Below, piece by piece: positions 6,680 to 13,581 of a stretch of 16,898 bases of DNA (the first letter of the stretch is position 1; the number at the start of each line of letters is the position of its first letter). A program made the translations under genes and the position numbers. The stretch covers positions 1 to 16,898 of the forward strand of contig JAFQUG010000151.1 in the NCBI GenBank assembly GCA_017408625.1, read 5' to 3'. The stretch is from Clostridia bacterium. GTDB lineage: Bacteria; Bacillota_A; Clostridia; Oscillospirales; CAG-272. A model generated the notes under the pieces. The model was not told the DNA's origin. It did no database searches and saw only the letters and a list, made by a program, of their open reading frames with translations.

Positions 6680-7665
6680 TTTTTCAGAAGTTGTTCTTTA
6701 TATGCAGCTGCATTCTCAACCTGCATGTCTGCATACTTGACGCCCGTGGGGAAATTCTCCAGCACGAAATCCTTATCCTTGAAGATCTTTTCGGGATAGA
6801 AGTTTGCGCAAAGCTCCTCGTTGAGCGTGGTGGAGAGGAACGCAAAGACCTCCTTGACGGCCTGTCTTTCCTGCTTGCCCTCGATGATAGCCTGGCCGTA
6901 CAGAGAGTAAGGCGAGCCCTCCTCAAAGAACACGATCTCCAGAGGGTGACCCTCACCGATCTTGGTAGCCGCGTTGGGCGTCATGCCAAGGCCAATGGCA
7001 ACCTCGCCAAGCACCAGCGAGTTGACAGGGCCGGAGCCGGAAGAGGTAAAGGCCAGCACGTTCTCGGCAAGCTGATCAAAATAAGCAAGTGCCTCCTCTT
7101 CTCCCCACGCGTTGACCAAGGACAGAAGGAACATATAGCCCGTGCCGGAGGATGCGGGATCGGGCATGGAGATCTGACCCTTATACTGCGGGTCAAGCAG
7201 ATCCTCGTAAGAGGTGGGCTTGTCCAGTCCAAGCTCTGCAAGACGCTGGGTGTTGATGATGATGCAGCCGCCATTGCGGATCTCGGGTGCATAGTACTTG
7301 CTCTGCACCGCATCTTCTGCGTAAACACTCCAATCCACAAGATCGGTCAGATCTGCCAGCACGCCCTGTGCTGCCAGCTGCTCTGCATATGCATACTCCA
7401 GGTCGTGCGAGATATCGCACTCGGCGTTCTTGCCTGCGGCCTGCAGGGTTGCTGCGTGGTTGCCGCTGGTCTTATATTCCACGATAACGTTGTATTGCGG
7501 GAATTGCTCATTCAGTCTCTTTTGCATGTGCTCAATGCGGTAGTCCTCGGCAGAGCTGTAAATAATGACGGTCTCTTTACCGCCGCCACAGCCGGCAAAG
7601 CAAGCAAGAGCGGTCGCAAGCAGGGCGATCAACATGACGATAGCAAAGCTTTTTTTGAACTTCAT
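6667..7665 (-). CDS. ABC solute-binding lipoprotein
   Basis: A 332-residue extracellular binding protein. The ATG at 7665 is chosen because AGGAAAGGAT lies just upstream (7671-7680) and it gives a clean lipoprotein signal: MKFKK, a hydrophobic core, then FAGC with Cys26 as the lipidated residue. The mature part starts VIIYSSAEDYRIEHM and resembles the Fe3+/AfuA, PotD-like and PhnS-like class of binding proteins (SBP_bac_6 type), with typical segments such as PTSYEDLLDPQYKG and SGSGPVNSLVLGEVAIGL. It delivers a small ligand to the downstream permease-ATPase pair. The ligand is probably phosphonate- or phosphate-bearing, given the LicC-like enzyme in the operon, but iron cannot be excluded. It is the first gene of the four-gene operon. 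Confidence 0.87.
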   Translation of the reverse strand: MKFKKSFAIVMLIALLATALACFAGCGGGKETVIIYSSAEDYRIEHMQKRLNEQFPQYNVIVEYKTSGNHAATLQAAGKNAECDISHDLEYAYAEQLAAQGVLADLTDLVDWSVYAEDAVQSKYYAPEIRNGGCIIINTQRLAELGLDKPTSYEDLLDPQYKGQISMPDPASSGTGYMFLLSLVNAWGEEEALAYFDQLAENVLAFTSSGSGPVNSLVLGEVAIGLGMTPNAATKIGEGHPLEIVFFEEGSPYSLYGQAIIEGKQERQAVKEVFAFLSTTLNEELCANFYPEKIFKDKDFVLENFPTGVKYADMQVENAAAYKEQLLKKWTH

Positions 7666-7679
7666 AATAGATCCTTTCC

Positions 7680-7703
7680 TCGGAAATGCGTTCATATTTC
7701 CGA
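7680..7703. promoter_or_regulatory. Inverted repeat abutting the ABC operon ribosome site, candidate operator
   Basis: TCGGAAAT (7680-7687), 8-nt spacer, ATTTCCGA (7696-7703): a perfect 8-bp inverted repeat. It ends within the ribosome-binding stretch (7671-7680) of the binding-protein gene. The size and spacing suit a dimeric winged-helix repressor, so the HTH domain encoded by the last gene of the operon is a natural candidate. It could equally form an RNA hairpin limiting translation. I found no strong sigma-A promoter in the 7700-7750 interval, so operon regulation may depend on an activator. Confidence 0.45.
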
Positions 7704-7754
7704 TATGCAAAAATTTTTCTGAACGGAGACGTCAAAAATTTGAATGAAAAATCA

Positions 7755-7795
7755 GCAAATTGTGCCTTCCGTTCAGCAACGGAAGGCAAATTTGC
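7755..7795. terminator. Bidirectional hairpin terminator
   Basis: GCCTTCCGTT (7764-7773), CAGC loop, AACGGAAGGC (7778-7787) form a 10-bp stem. It is extended by GCAAATT/AATTTGC across a small internal loop. Runs of T follow on both strands (ATTTTT on plus; GATTTTTC on minus). It ends the transcript of the small gene at 7809-8015 and insulates the ABC operon from it. Confidence 0.75.
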
Positions 7796-7808
7796 ATTTT
7801 TGAACAGT

Positions 7809-8015
7809 TTAATCCTTGTTGTCGTTGATGACAATCTCGTCCTCAACCTCTTTATTGGCGTTTTCGTCGATGTGCAAGGTCTTGGCAACGTTTTTCTTTG
7901 CCTTGCGCCAAATAATCAGTGCAGTTGCACCCACTGCGATAGCGATCGAGCTGATCGAGGTCAGCAATATCGTAGTAGCAGAGGGATCCAGATATGCAAC
8001 GGTAATCGAAATCAT
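7809..8015 (-). CDS. Small single-helix membrane protein with YLDPS motif
   Basis: A 68-residue protein: short N-terminus with AYLDPSATT (residues 7-15), one hydrophobic helix (about 16-36), then a basic stretch (RKAKKNVAK) and a strongly acidic tail. The charge pattern places the C-terminus in the cytoplasm. The ribosome site AAAGGAGT (8024-8031) is slightly far from the ATG but strong. It follows the YidC-TagF gene and has its own consensus promoter, whose -35 box includes that gene's stop codon. It may be a small partner of the envelope machinery upstream. My impression is that small YLDP-type proteins recur beside sulfatase-fold or polysaccharide genes in clostridia, but I cannot verify this here. 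Function unknown. Confidence 0.8.
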   Translation of the reverse strand: MISITVAYLDPSATTILLTSISSIAIAVGATALIIWRKAKKNVAKTLHIDENANKEVEDEIVINDNKD

Positions 8016-8050
8016 GATACGTTTACTCCTTTATGTTCGGATGTATCACC

Positions 8051-8079
8051 ATTGTATCACACATTGCGCGCTCTGTCAA
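8051..8079 (-). promoter_or_regulatory. Promoter of the small YLDPS gene, overlapping a stop codon
   Basis: Minus-strand TTGACA (8074-8079), 17-nt spacer, TACAAT (8051-8056). The TGA stop of the upstream YidC-TagF gene (8076-8078) lies inside the -35 box. Transcription would start near 8044, about 29 nt before the ATG. No terminator separates the two genes, so the small gene can be reached both by read-through and from this site. Confidence 0.8.
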
Positions 8080-10139
8080 GACTTTTTGCGCTTTTCGACC
8101 AAAGAGCCCAGCAGGTAGTTGGCACCAATCTCGCCTGCCTTGCCCTGATTGTAGATATGATCTGCCAGTACGTCCGCGATTTTCTTCTCGTATTCGTCGG
8201 CTCTTGCAAACAGATCCTTTGCAACGGCACGGCATCCTGCCACCTCGTCCTTGTCCACCGAAATGCCCACCACGTCACGCAGCGTAATTTCCACGGGAGT
8301 CAATCCAATCTTTTCCCAGTTGGGATTCATGCACTTGATCTTGGTATTGATGAACATGGCGGGACGCAGCGTTGCAAAGCAATACTCCAGTGCAATACCC
8401 GACCAGTCTGTGATCAGCATGTCCGCAGAGTAGATCGAGCGGTTTGCGGTAAAGTCCAGCTCAAAGGAAAGGCCGTCACCAACCATGTGCTGATATTTGT
8501 CCACGATCGCCTGCATGCGCGCACCGTAACGCTTGACATACTCGGGGTGCGGACGCACGGTCAGGTGGTATTCGTCACAGTAAAGTGCGCCGATCAGGTC
8601 GTCAATGACCGAATCGAGCAGGTTGTCCTCCTGCCAGGAGGGCGCGATCAGGATTTCCTTGCGCTCACGCGCGACGTGATTTTTCCTTTCCTGCTTGCCT
8701 GCCTCGATCAGCTTATCCGCAAGCGGATAGCCAAATTCGACCAGCTTCTTTTCGGGCAGACCGTATGCCTGTTCGGTAGCTCTGACCTCGGCTGCTACGT
8801 GAGGGCCTGTGCAGAAAATGGTATCGAATGCATCAAGCGCACCCTCGCGGAAGCCCATATGCACGCTCATCATATCATGGGGCACATACACGTATTCCAT
8901 GTCCTTTTTCATGATCGAACGCTTGATATAGTACTTATCAAGGTCGGGAGTGGTCATGACCATGATGTCCGCCTCGCAAAGACGCATCAAGGGAATCATC
9001 TTTTTCAGTCCGATGTAGTAAGGCTTGATGCGCGGCTGCTTTTCGGCAAGTGTGAAGATGGCATCGTCCGGATCATTGGTCACGTAGTGAATGGTGATAT
9101 TGGATTTTGCAAGCAGCTGCTCGATGATGGCTTCGTAATACTTATAAAAGCCGCTCTTTTCGGAGTAGATGACCAGGTGCTTGTTGACGATCTTGAAGAA
9201 ACGCTTGTAATCCTTTTTCTCTCTTGCTTTATTCGCCTTGTAATTGCGATCCTTTTTCTTATCCTCAAGTGCTTCAATATCCGCCAATGCCTTGCGGCTC
9301 TTTTCCAACGCCTCGTAATCCACGTATTTCTTAGGATTGATAACGGCGTTGAGAATATACATCTGCGCAATTGAAAACAGATTGCTTGCCACCCAATACC
9401 ATGCAATGCCCGCAGGCACGCCGATACCGAGATAGAGCGAAATGCCGACCGATACGATGGTCAGACCATACTGCGAAAGCTTGCCCTGCTCGTGCTGAAT
9501 GACGTTGGAAAGATTCTGCGTCCAGCACATCAGCCAGGAGGAAAGGCCTGCGATAACAGGCATGAGAATATAAATTCCCCAAGCCTGCGTGGGTACGACG
9601 GACAGATTAAAGCCCAAGAACGAGCCTTGGAACGCACGGATTGCATTCAGATCAACGCCCTCGTACACATAGCTTGCGTTTTGCTTGATCAGCTCGATCA
9701 GCTGCAGCTGATAAGAGGAATCCTCGGTGTTAAGTCCCCAGTGCTCTGCCATGGCGGCAATAGCAGCGGGATCGATGGAAAACAGGTAATCCAGCGGGTG
9801 ATAAATGATCTGCACCACGCCCAAGAGCAGCACGATCTGCGCTGCCAGGGGGATCAGCGAGAGCATGGGGTGATAGTTGTGCTTTTTGTAAAGCTCTGCT
9901 TGCTTGTCTGCGATGGTGTCCATATCCCCGTAGTGATTGACCTTGAGGAAATTGAGCTCCGGCTGGATCTTGACCATCTGGATGGAATTCTTATGGATCC
10001 AGATCGAAAGCGGCAGCAGCACCAGCTTTGTCGCAAGCGTAAACAGGATGATGGCCACGCCGTAGTTGCCAACCAGCTGCCAGCACCATTTCATCAAGTA
10101 TCCCAGCGGGATACAGATATAATAGAGAATTGCGTCCAT
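8076..10139 (-). CDS. YidC/Oxa1 insertase-like domain fused to CDP-glycerol glycerophosphotransferase
   Basis: A 687-residue fusion. Residues 1-270 resemble YidC/Oxa1: helix near 23-46 (GVAIILFTLATKLVLLPLSI), the cytoplasmic hairpin with IQPELNFLK (58-66) and a Tyr-Lys-Lys-rich segment, then hydrophobic helices about 92-116, 184-206, 222-240 and 241-265. The groove position that is normally Arg is Lys38. A Lys-rich coiled linker (277-318) leads to a TagF/TagB-type GT-B domain (about 320-640) with PHDMMSVHMG (H421, H427), RPHP (529-532) and TDWSG (577-581), the hallmarks of CDP-glycerol glycerophosphotransferases. Gram-positive YidC topology places that domain in the cytoplasm. It lies 16 bp after the LtaS-like gene, with AAAGGAG before the ATG. 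Likely role: membrane-anchored synthesis of a glycerol-phosphate-type polymer. Whether the insertase part still inserts proteins is unknown. Confidence 0.88.
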   Translation of the reverse strand: MDAILYYICIPLGYLMKWCWQLVGNYGVAIILFTLATKLVLLPLSIWIHKNSIQMVKIQPELNFLKVNHYGDMDTIADKQAELYKKHNYHPMLSLIPLAAQIVLLLGVVQIIYHPLDYLFSIDPAAIAAMAEHWGLNTEDSSYQLQLIELIKQNASYVYEGVDLNAIRAFQGSFLGFNLSVVPTQAWGIYILMPVIAGLSSWLMCWTQNLSNVIQHEQGKLSQYGLTIVSVGISLYLGIGVPAGIAWYWVASNLFSIAQMYILNAVINPKKYVDYEALEKSRKALADIEALEDKKKDRNYKANKAREKKDYKRFFKIVNKHLVIYSEKSGFYKYYEAIIEQLLAKSNITIHYVTNDPDDAIFTLAEKQPRIKPYYIGLKKMIPLMRLCEADIMVMTTPDLDKYYIKRSIMKKDMEYVYVPHDMMSVHMGFREGALDAFDTIFCTGPHVAAEVRATEQAYGLPEKKLVEFGYPLADKLIEAGKQERKNHVARERKEILIAPSWQEDNLLDSVIDDLIGALYCDEYHLTVRPHPEYVKRYGARMQAIVDKYQHMVGDGLSFELDFTANRSIYSADMLITDWSGIALEYCFATLRPAMFINTKIKCMNPNWEKIGLTPVEITLRDVVGISVDKDEVAGCRAVAKDLFARADEYEKKIADVLADHIYNQGKAGEIGANYLLGSLVEKRKKS

Positions 10140-10155
10140 AAATTACTCCTTTTAC

Positions 10156-11937
10156 TCAGTCGTAAATGCTCTTACCAAGCTCTGTTCTCTCCACGATCGT
10201 CCAGTTGGCAAAATCCTTGCCGTTTCCGCGAATCTCGTATACAATGTTCTCATATACGGTCTTGCCGCTCTCGTTCTTGTAGGAACGCTGGAACATCAGC
10301 TTGCGCACCTGCTCCTCGCCCTCAGGCACTTCAAACACAGTGGGCACGTCGGTAGCGATACCGGAAGCTTCCTTGATCGTAGCCAACACGTTGTCCACGT
10401 CAAGCTGCGCGTAATTGTTCCGGATCTCCCCCTCAGACACACCCGCGGGCTTGACAAGCAGTGCGGTCACGTAGGAATCCCAGGGCTCCTTGCTGTCCGA
10501 GCGGATGTTGGCGTGGTCGCCCGTGATGATGATAGTCGCATCCTCATAAACGCCCAATCTCTTCATTTCAGCAATATAACGGGCAATGACCTTGAAGCTC
10601 TGACGCATGACGTTCTCGGTGCTCCAGCCCAGATTTTCGGGATCGCTTTCGGGAAGCTCGTTAAAATCAGAATCGTAGAGCGTGGACTTATGACAGCCAT
10701 CCACGTGAATAAAGGAATATCCCTTTTCGCTATCGCGCAAGGTAAAATCGTCCTCGGTCATCACGCCGTACGTATTCTTCATATCGGTGGAGAACAGATC
10801 GTAGGACATGTCGTATTCCACGTACTTGTCAAACGTGGGGGTACTGATATTGCCCACCAGACCCTGTGCGCAGAACGGCAGATAGCGGTAAAGCGAGAGG
10901 CGGATCATATCGGTTGCCAGCGAAGCACTCTGCACAATGCGGTAAGATACGTTACCCGAAAGGTTTTCAGCATACGCGCTCATATCGCCCGCATCCTCGT
11001 AGCAATAATAGTCATCGGTATAAATATTGATATCAAAGCCTTGGCTCTTGATATCCTTCAGATGCTGGGAATCCTTGTATGCATGAGTCATATACTCGTC
11101 GTGTGAGAGCGAAAAATCGGTCTCGACACCGGTCAGCACGTGCAAAACCCCCGGGAAGGTTCTGGGGTACAGCGTAATATAATCGGCAAAGTTGGTAAAG
11201 CCGTCCAGTCCGTCAAAGATCTCGGGGTAATTCTTGACCGCGTCGTCGTAATACGAGTAATCAAAGCGGTCCACAATGAACACGATTACGTTCTGCTCTT
11301 TTGCAAACGTGTCCAGATTCTTGACCGTCAGCACCTGCTCCCCCTGTACGGGTCCCTGCAGCTGCTTATCGCTCTCATACACGTCGGTGGTCAGAGAAAT
11401 GGTAGCAAACGAAATGACCGAAGAGCCAAGAACCGCGATCAGCACAACGATTGAGATCAAACGCACGGTATCGCGGAACTTATCCAAAAGCAGCATCGCG
11501 ACGATACTGCCGCCGATGACGATCACCCAAATGGCCGCATTGAGAAAGATCTTGCCAAATCCCATGCCGCCCTCAGTACCGCCGTCCCCCTCCAGCGAGG
11601 TCATACCCATCGAGAGAAAATTGCCTTGTAAAAAGAACATCAGTGAGACGCCGAACATAAGGCCGTACGCCACGTCAAAGGCACGGCCGCGCAAAAGCAT
11701 CAGCACAGTGCCGATCAAGATGGCAATGCCTGCAGAGAGCAAAATGCAAATCAGCCAAAAGTCACCCAGGGTGAACTTGAACTGATCGATATTATTTCCG
11801 AAAATTTCAAAAGGACCGAAAAAGCACACCATAAAGGGCGCGATCAGCGCAAGCATGATCACGGGCAACAGCTTTTCCTTGGTGGTAAAGCCCTTGTATG
11901 AAGGCTTTGCCGGTGTGGCGTTTTGATTGCTTGTCAT
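10156..11937 (-). CDS. Five-helix sulfatase-fold enzyme, LtaS/phosphoethanolamine transferase-like
   Basis: A 593-residue membrane enzyme of the alkaline phosphatase/sulfatase superfamily. Five hydrophobic segments (about 24-42, 57-81, 88-106, 130-152, 158-178) precede an extracellular domain, the layout of LtaS and EptA. Likely active-site features are D223 in VFIVDRFD, a candidate nucleophile T260 in YPRTFPG, H411-x-D413 with H416 in HVDGCH, and D474-H475 in ITGDHA. LtaS polymerises glycerol phosphate from phosphatidylglycerol, and relatives transfer phosphoethanolamine or other phospho-groups to surface polymers; the substrate here is unknown. ATG 11937 is preferred over the upstream TTG at 11991 because a GGATGTGA ribosome site (11943-11950) fits it and the promoter starts transcription near 11996. 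It shares a transcript with the YidC-TagF fusion downstream. Confidence 0.85.
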   Translation of the reverse strand: MTSNQNATPAKPSYKGFTTKEKLLPVIMLALIAPFMVCFFGPFEIFGNNIDQFKFTLGDFWLICILLSAGIAILIGTVLMLLRGRAFDVAYGLMFGVSLMFFLQGNFLSMGMTSLEGDGGTEGGMGFGKIFLNAAIWVIVIGGSIVAMLLLDKFRDTVRLISIVVLIAVLGSSVISFATISLTTDVYESDKQLQGPVQGEQVLTVKNLDTFAKEQNVIVFIVDRFDYSYYDDAVKNYPEIFDGLDGFTNFADYITLYPRTFPGVLHVLTGVETDFSLSHDEYMTHAYKDSQHLKDIKSQGFDINIYTDDYYCYEDAGDMSAYAENLSGNVSYRIVQSASLATDMIRLSLYRYLPFCAQGLVGNISTPTFDKYVEYDMSYDLFSTDMKNTYGVMTEDDFTLRDSEKGYSFIHVDGCHKSTLYDSDFNELPESDPENLGWSTENVMRQSFKVIARYIAEMKRLGVYEDATIIITGDHANIRSDSKEPWDSYVTALLVKPAGVSEGEIRNNYAQLDVDNVLATIKEASGIATDVPTVFEVPEGEEQVRKLMFQRSYKNESGKTVYENIVYEIRGNGKDFANWTIVERTELGKSIYD

Positions 11938-11942
11938 GTATT

Positions 11943-11950
11943 TCACATCC
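11943..11950 (-). promoter_or_regulatory. Ribosome site deciding the start of the LtaS-like gene
   Basis: On the minus strand GGATGTGA differs by one base from GGAGGTGA and lies 5 nt before ATG 11937. The alternative TTG start at 11991 would be almost leaderless and has no ribosome site. Confidence 0.6.
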
Positions 11951-12002
11951 GTTTCAAGATTGATTTTGTTCTTATTCTGTATTATTGACAATACATAGAT
12001 TA

Positions 12003-12031
12003 ATCATATCACAAACCTGCCCTTTTGTCAA
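12003..12031 (-). promoter_or_regulatory. Promoter of the LtaS-like/YidC-TagF operon
   Basis: Minus-strand TTGACA (12026-12031), 17-nt spacer, TATGAT (12003-12008). Predicted start near 11996 gives a leader of about 60 nt before ATG 11937. The remaining divergent region (12032-12176) holds no comparably good promoter for the lipoprotein genes; only a weak TATATAAA (12128-12135) is visible. Confidence 0.8.
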
Positions 12032-12176
12032 CTCAAAAGCACAGAAAACCTGAAAAGGGGGTGTGTTCACAAAACGTTTACAAATTGTTTTTTCAAAACA
12101 CATGAACTATTTGGCAAAAAACACGACTATATAAATAGAAGGAAAACTATGACACGAAGCGTCAAGGAGGACAGCT

Positions 12177-13565
12177 ATGAGACCCAAACTTCCCCTGCTC
12201 TGCTTTCTGCTTGCTTGCTTGACTCTGTTTGCTTGTTGTACGCCAAGCAAGCCCTCGGTCGATCTTGGCATTCCGCCCACGACCGCAGAGCAAGCCGTGG
12301 CGTACATGGACGCACAAATGGAGGCCCTGCAAAGCGTTCGCATAGATATCACCGCGGATTTTGTTTTGTACGTGCAAGGCACGAAGATACGCGGCGAGCA
12401 GACCGGCGTTGCCATTGAGGACATCGGCAAGCGAAAAAGCGATTATTATTCTTACAGTCATACGGACAGTGAGATGTCCATCGGCTCGCAAAAGATCGAT
12501 GTCTTCAGCATCGAGGCTTATTCCGACGGATATGCCTACTCCGCTTACACGCAAAATAAAAAGAAGAGCAAGCTGCGCGCCAAAATGTCTCTTCCCGCCT
12601 ACATCGAATACGCAAATCACGAACAGGCATTGCTGGATTTCGACTTTACAAGTTGCGCAAATCCCGAGCTGACGCAGACCGACAAGGGCTATCTTGTCAC
12701 CTGCTCGGGCTATGGCGAGCAGGCGTTGAAGGACATCGCACAGCTGACCGGCATCGCGGATCTCAACGGCGACGTGCTGCAGGACATTCGGGTTTCGATC
12801 TCGCTTGACAAGAATTATCTGCCCGACAAGATCTCATTGGAGATACTCATCGCAAGTGACAACTACTCCAAAGAAGATTCCCCCTACTTCCGCATGGAAA
12901 TGGACTTTTCAGAATACAATGCGGCCGAGCACATCACAAGAAACATTGAGCCCGAGGACTATACCGAGGTCAAGGATCTGCGACTCTTGCATGAGATTGA
13001 GCAAAAGATTGCGGACACGGTTGACAAAAAGCAAGGCGGCTTTACGCGCGAGGTTACACAAACGCTGACCGTTGACGGGCAGAGCAACACCGCAACGCAA
13101 ACAGACACCACCGCCGAATTTTCCAATACAGACAAAGGGTTTTCCTTTAAGGCCGAGCTGGAGGTCGGCAGACCCGCAGCATACAAGGTCACGTACGGCG
13201 GCGGAGATCTGATCGGGCTTCCCGCCCCCGACGGCTCGAAAATCAATCGCATGACCGACCAAGAGGCCAAGCAACAGCTGATCCTGCTGATCAACGACCC
13301 CTCGTACGGTTATGAGATCTCTCGCGTAACAAACATAGAAAAGACCCGAAACGGCTATCTTGTCACGTTGGTTCCGTCTGATACGAGCATCGTCGCGCAA
13401 ATGGAGAATTCTCTTGGCATCAATCTCGAGCAAGAGAGCGAGACCATGGAGTTCGTGCTCAAATGGGGCAAGCTTGTCAAGATCGTGCATTCGTTTGATG
13501 CCACGGGAAAATTCAACGGTCAAGAGATACAGTATTCCGGGTGTATTACCATTACGTTTGACTAA
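12177..13565 (+). CDS. Lipoprotein of unknown function, paralogue 1
   Basis: A 462-residue predicted lipoprotein: MRPK, a hydrophobic core, then LFAC with Cys20 as the lipidated residue (a second Cys follows). AAGGAGG at 12164-12170 supports the ATG. The mature protein is beta-rich with no catalytic motif. It appears to be built from two related halves joined by a helical stretch (LLHEIEQKIADTV, about 270-282): each half has a short tyrosine- or glycine-rich loop, an acidic turn followed by GYLVT (in DKGYLVTCS and RNGYLVTLV), and a final long strand pair ending near SISLDKNYLPDKISLEI or VLKWGKLVKIVHSF. This resembles LolA/LppX-type binding folds, by inference only. It shares blocks with its neighbour 17 bp downstream (TGVAIEDIG, DGYAYS), so the two are tandem paralogues and probably one transcript. 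Confidence 0.85.
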   Translation: MRPKLPLLCFLLACLTLFACCTPSKPSVDLGIPPTTAEQAVAYMDAQMEALQSVRIDITADFVLYVQGTKIRGEQTGVAIEDIGKRKSDYYSYSHTDSEMSIGSQKIDVFSIEAYSDGYAYSAYTQNKKKSKLRAKMSLPAYIEYANHEQALLDFDFTSCANPELTQTDKGYLVTCSGYGEQALKDIAQLTGIADLNGDVLQDIRVSISLDKNYLPDKISLEILIASDNYSKEDSPYFRMEMDFSEYNAAEHITRNIEPEDYTEVKDLRLLHEIEQKIADTVDKKQGGFTREVTQTLTVDGQSNTATQTDTTAEFSNTDKGFSFKAELEVGRPAAYKVTYGGGDLIGLPAPDGSKINRMTDQEAKQQLILLINDPSYGYEISRVTNIEKTRNGYLVTLVPSDTSIVAQMENSLGINLEQESETMEFVLKWGKLVKIVHSFDATGKFNGQEIQYSGCITITFD

Positions 13566-13581
13566 ACAAAGGAGGACAACC

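Noticed and set aside
6670..7722. Plus-strand open frame of 350 codons opposite the binding protein
   Set aside because: It covers the confidently assigned solute-binding lipoprotein on the other strand, has shadow composition, and shows no family motif.
7686..9374. Long plus-strand open frame of 562 codons
   Set aside because: It lies antisense to the YidC-TagF gene and the small YLDPS gene, and its sequence is His/Cys/Val-rich as expected of an antisense shadow. It has no ribosome site and no recognisable domain.
9492..10355. Plus-strand open frame opposite the YidC domain
   Set aside because: It crosses the gap between two well-supported minus-strand genes and has no ribosome site or domain.
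11938..11991. Extension of the LtaS-like protein to TTG 11991
   Set aside because: It would be nearly leaderless from the promoter at 12003-12031, lacks a ribosome site, and adds a polar segment before the first membrane helix. ATG 11937 has a near-consensus ribosome site.
12149..12418. Short open frame with GAAGGAAAA just before its ATG
   Set aside because: It overlaps the signal peptide and first part of lipoprotein 1 in another frame, with arginine-rich shadow composition. The lipoprotein's own AAGGAGG is far better.
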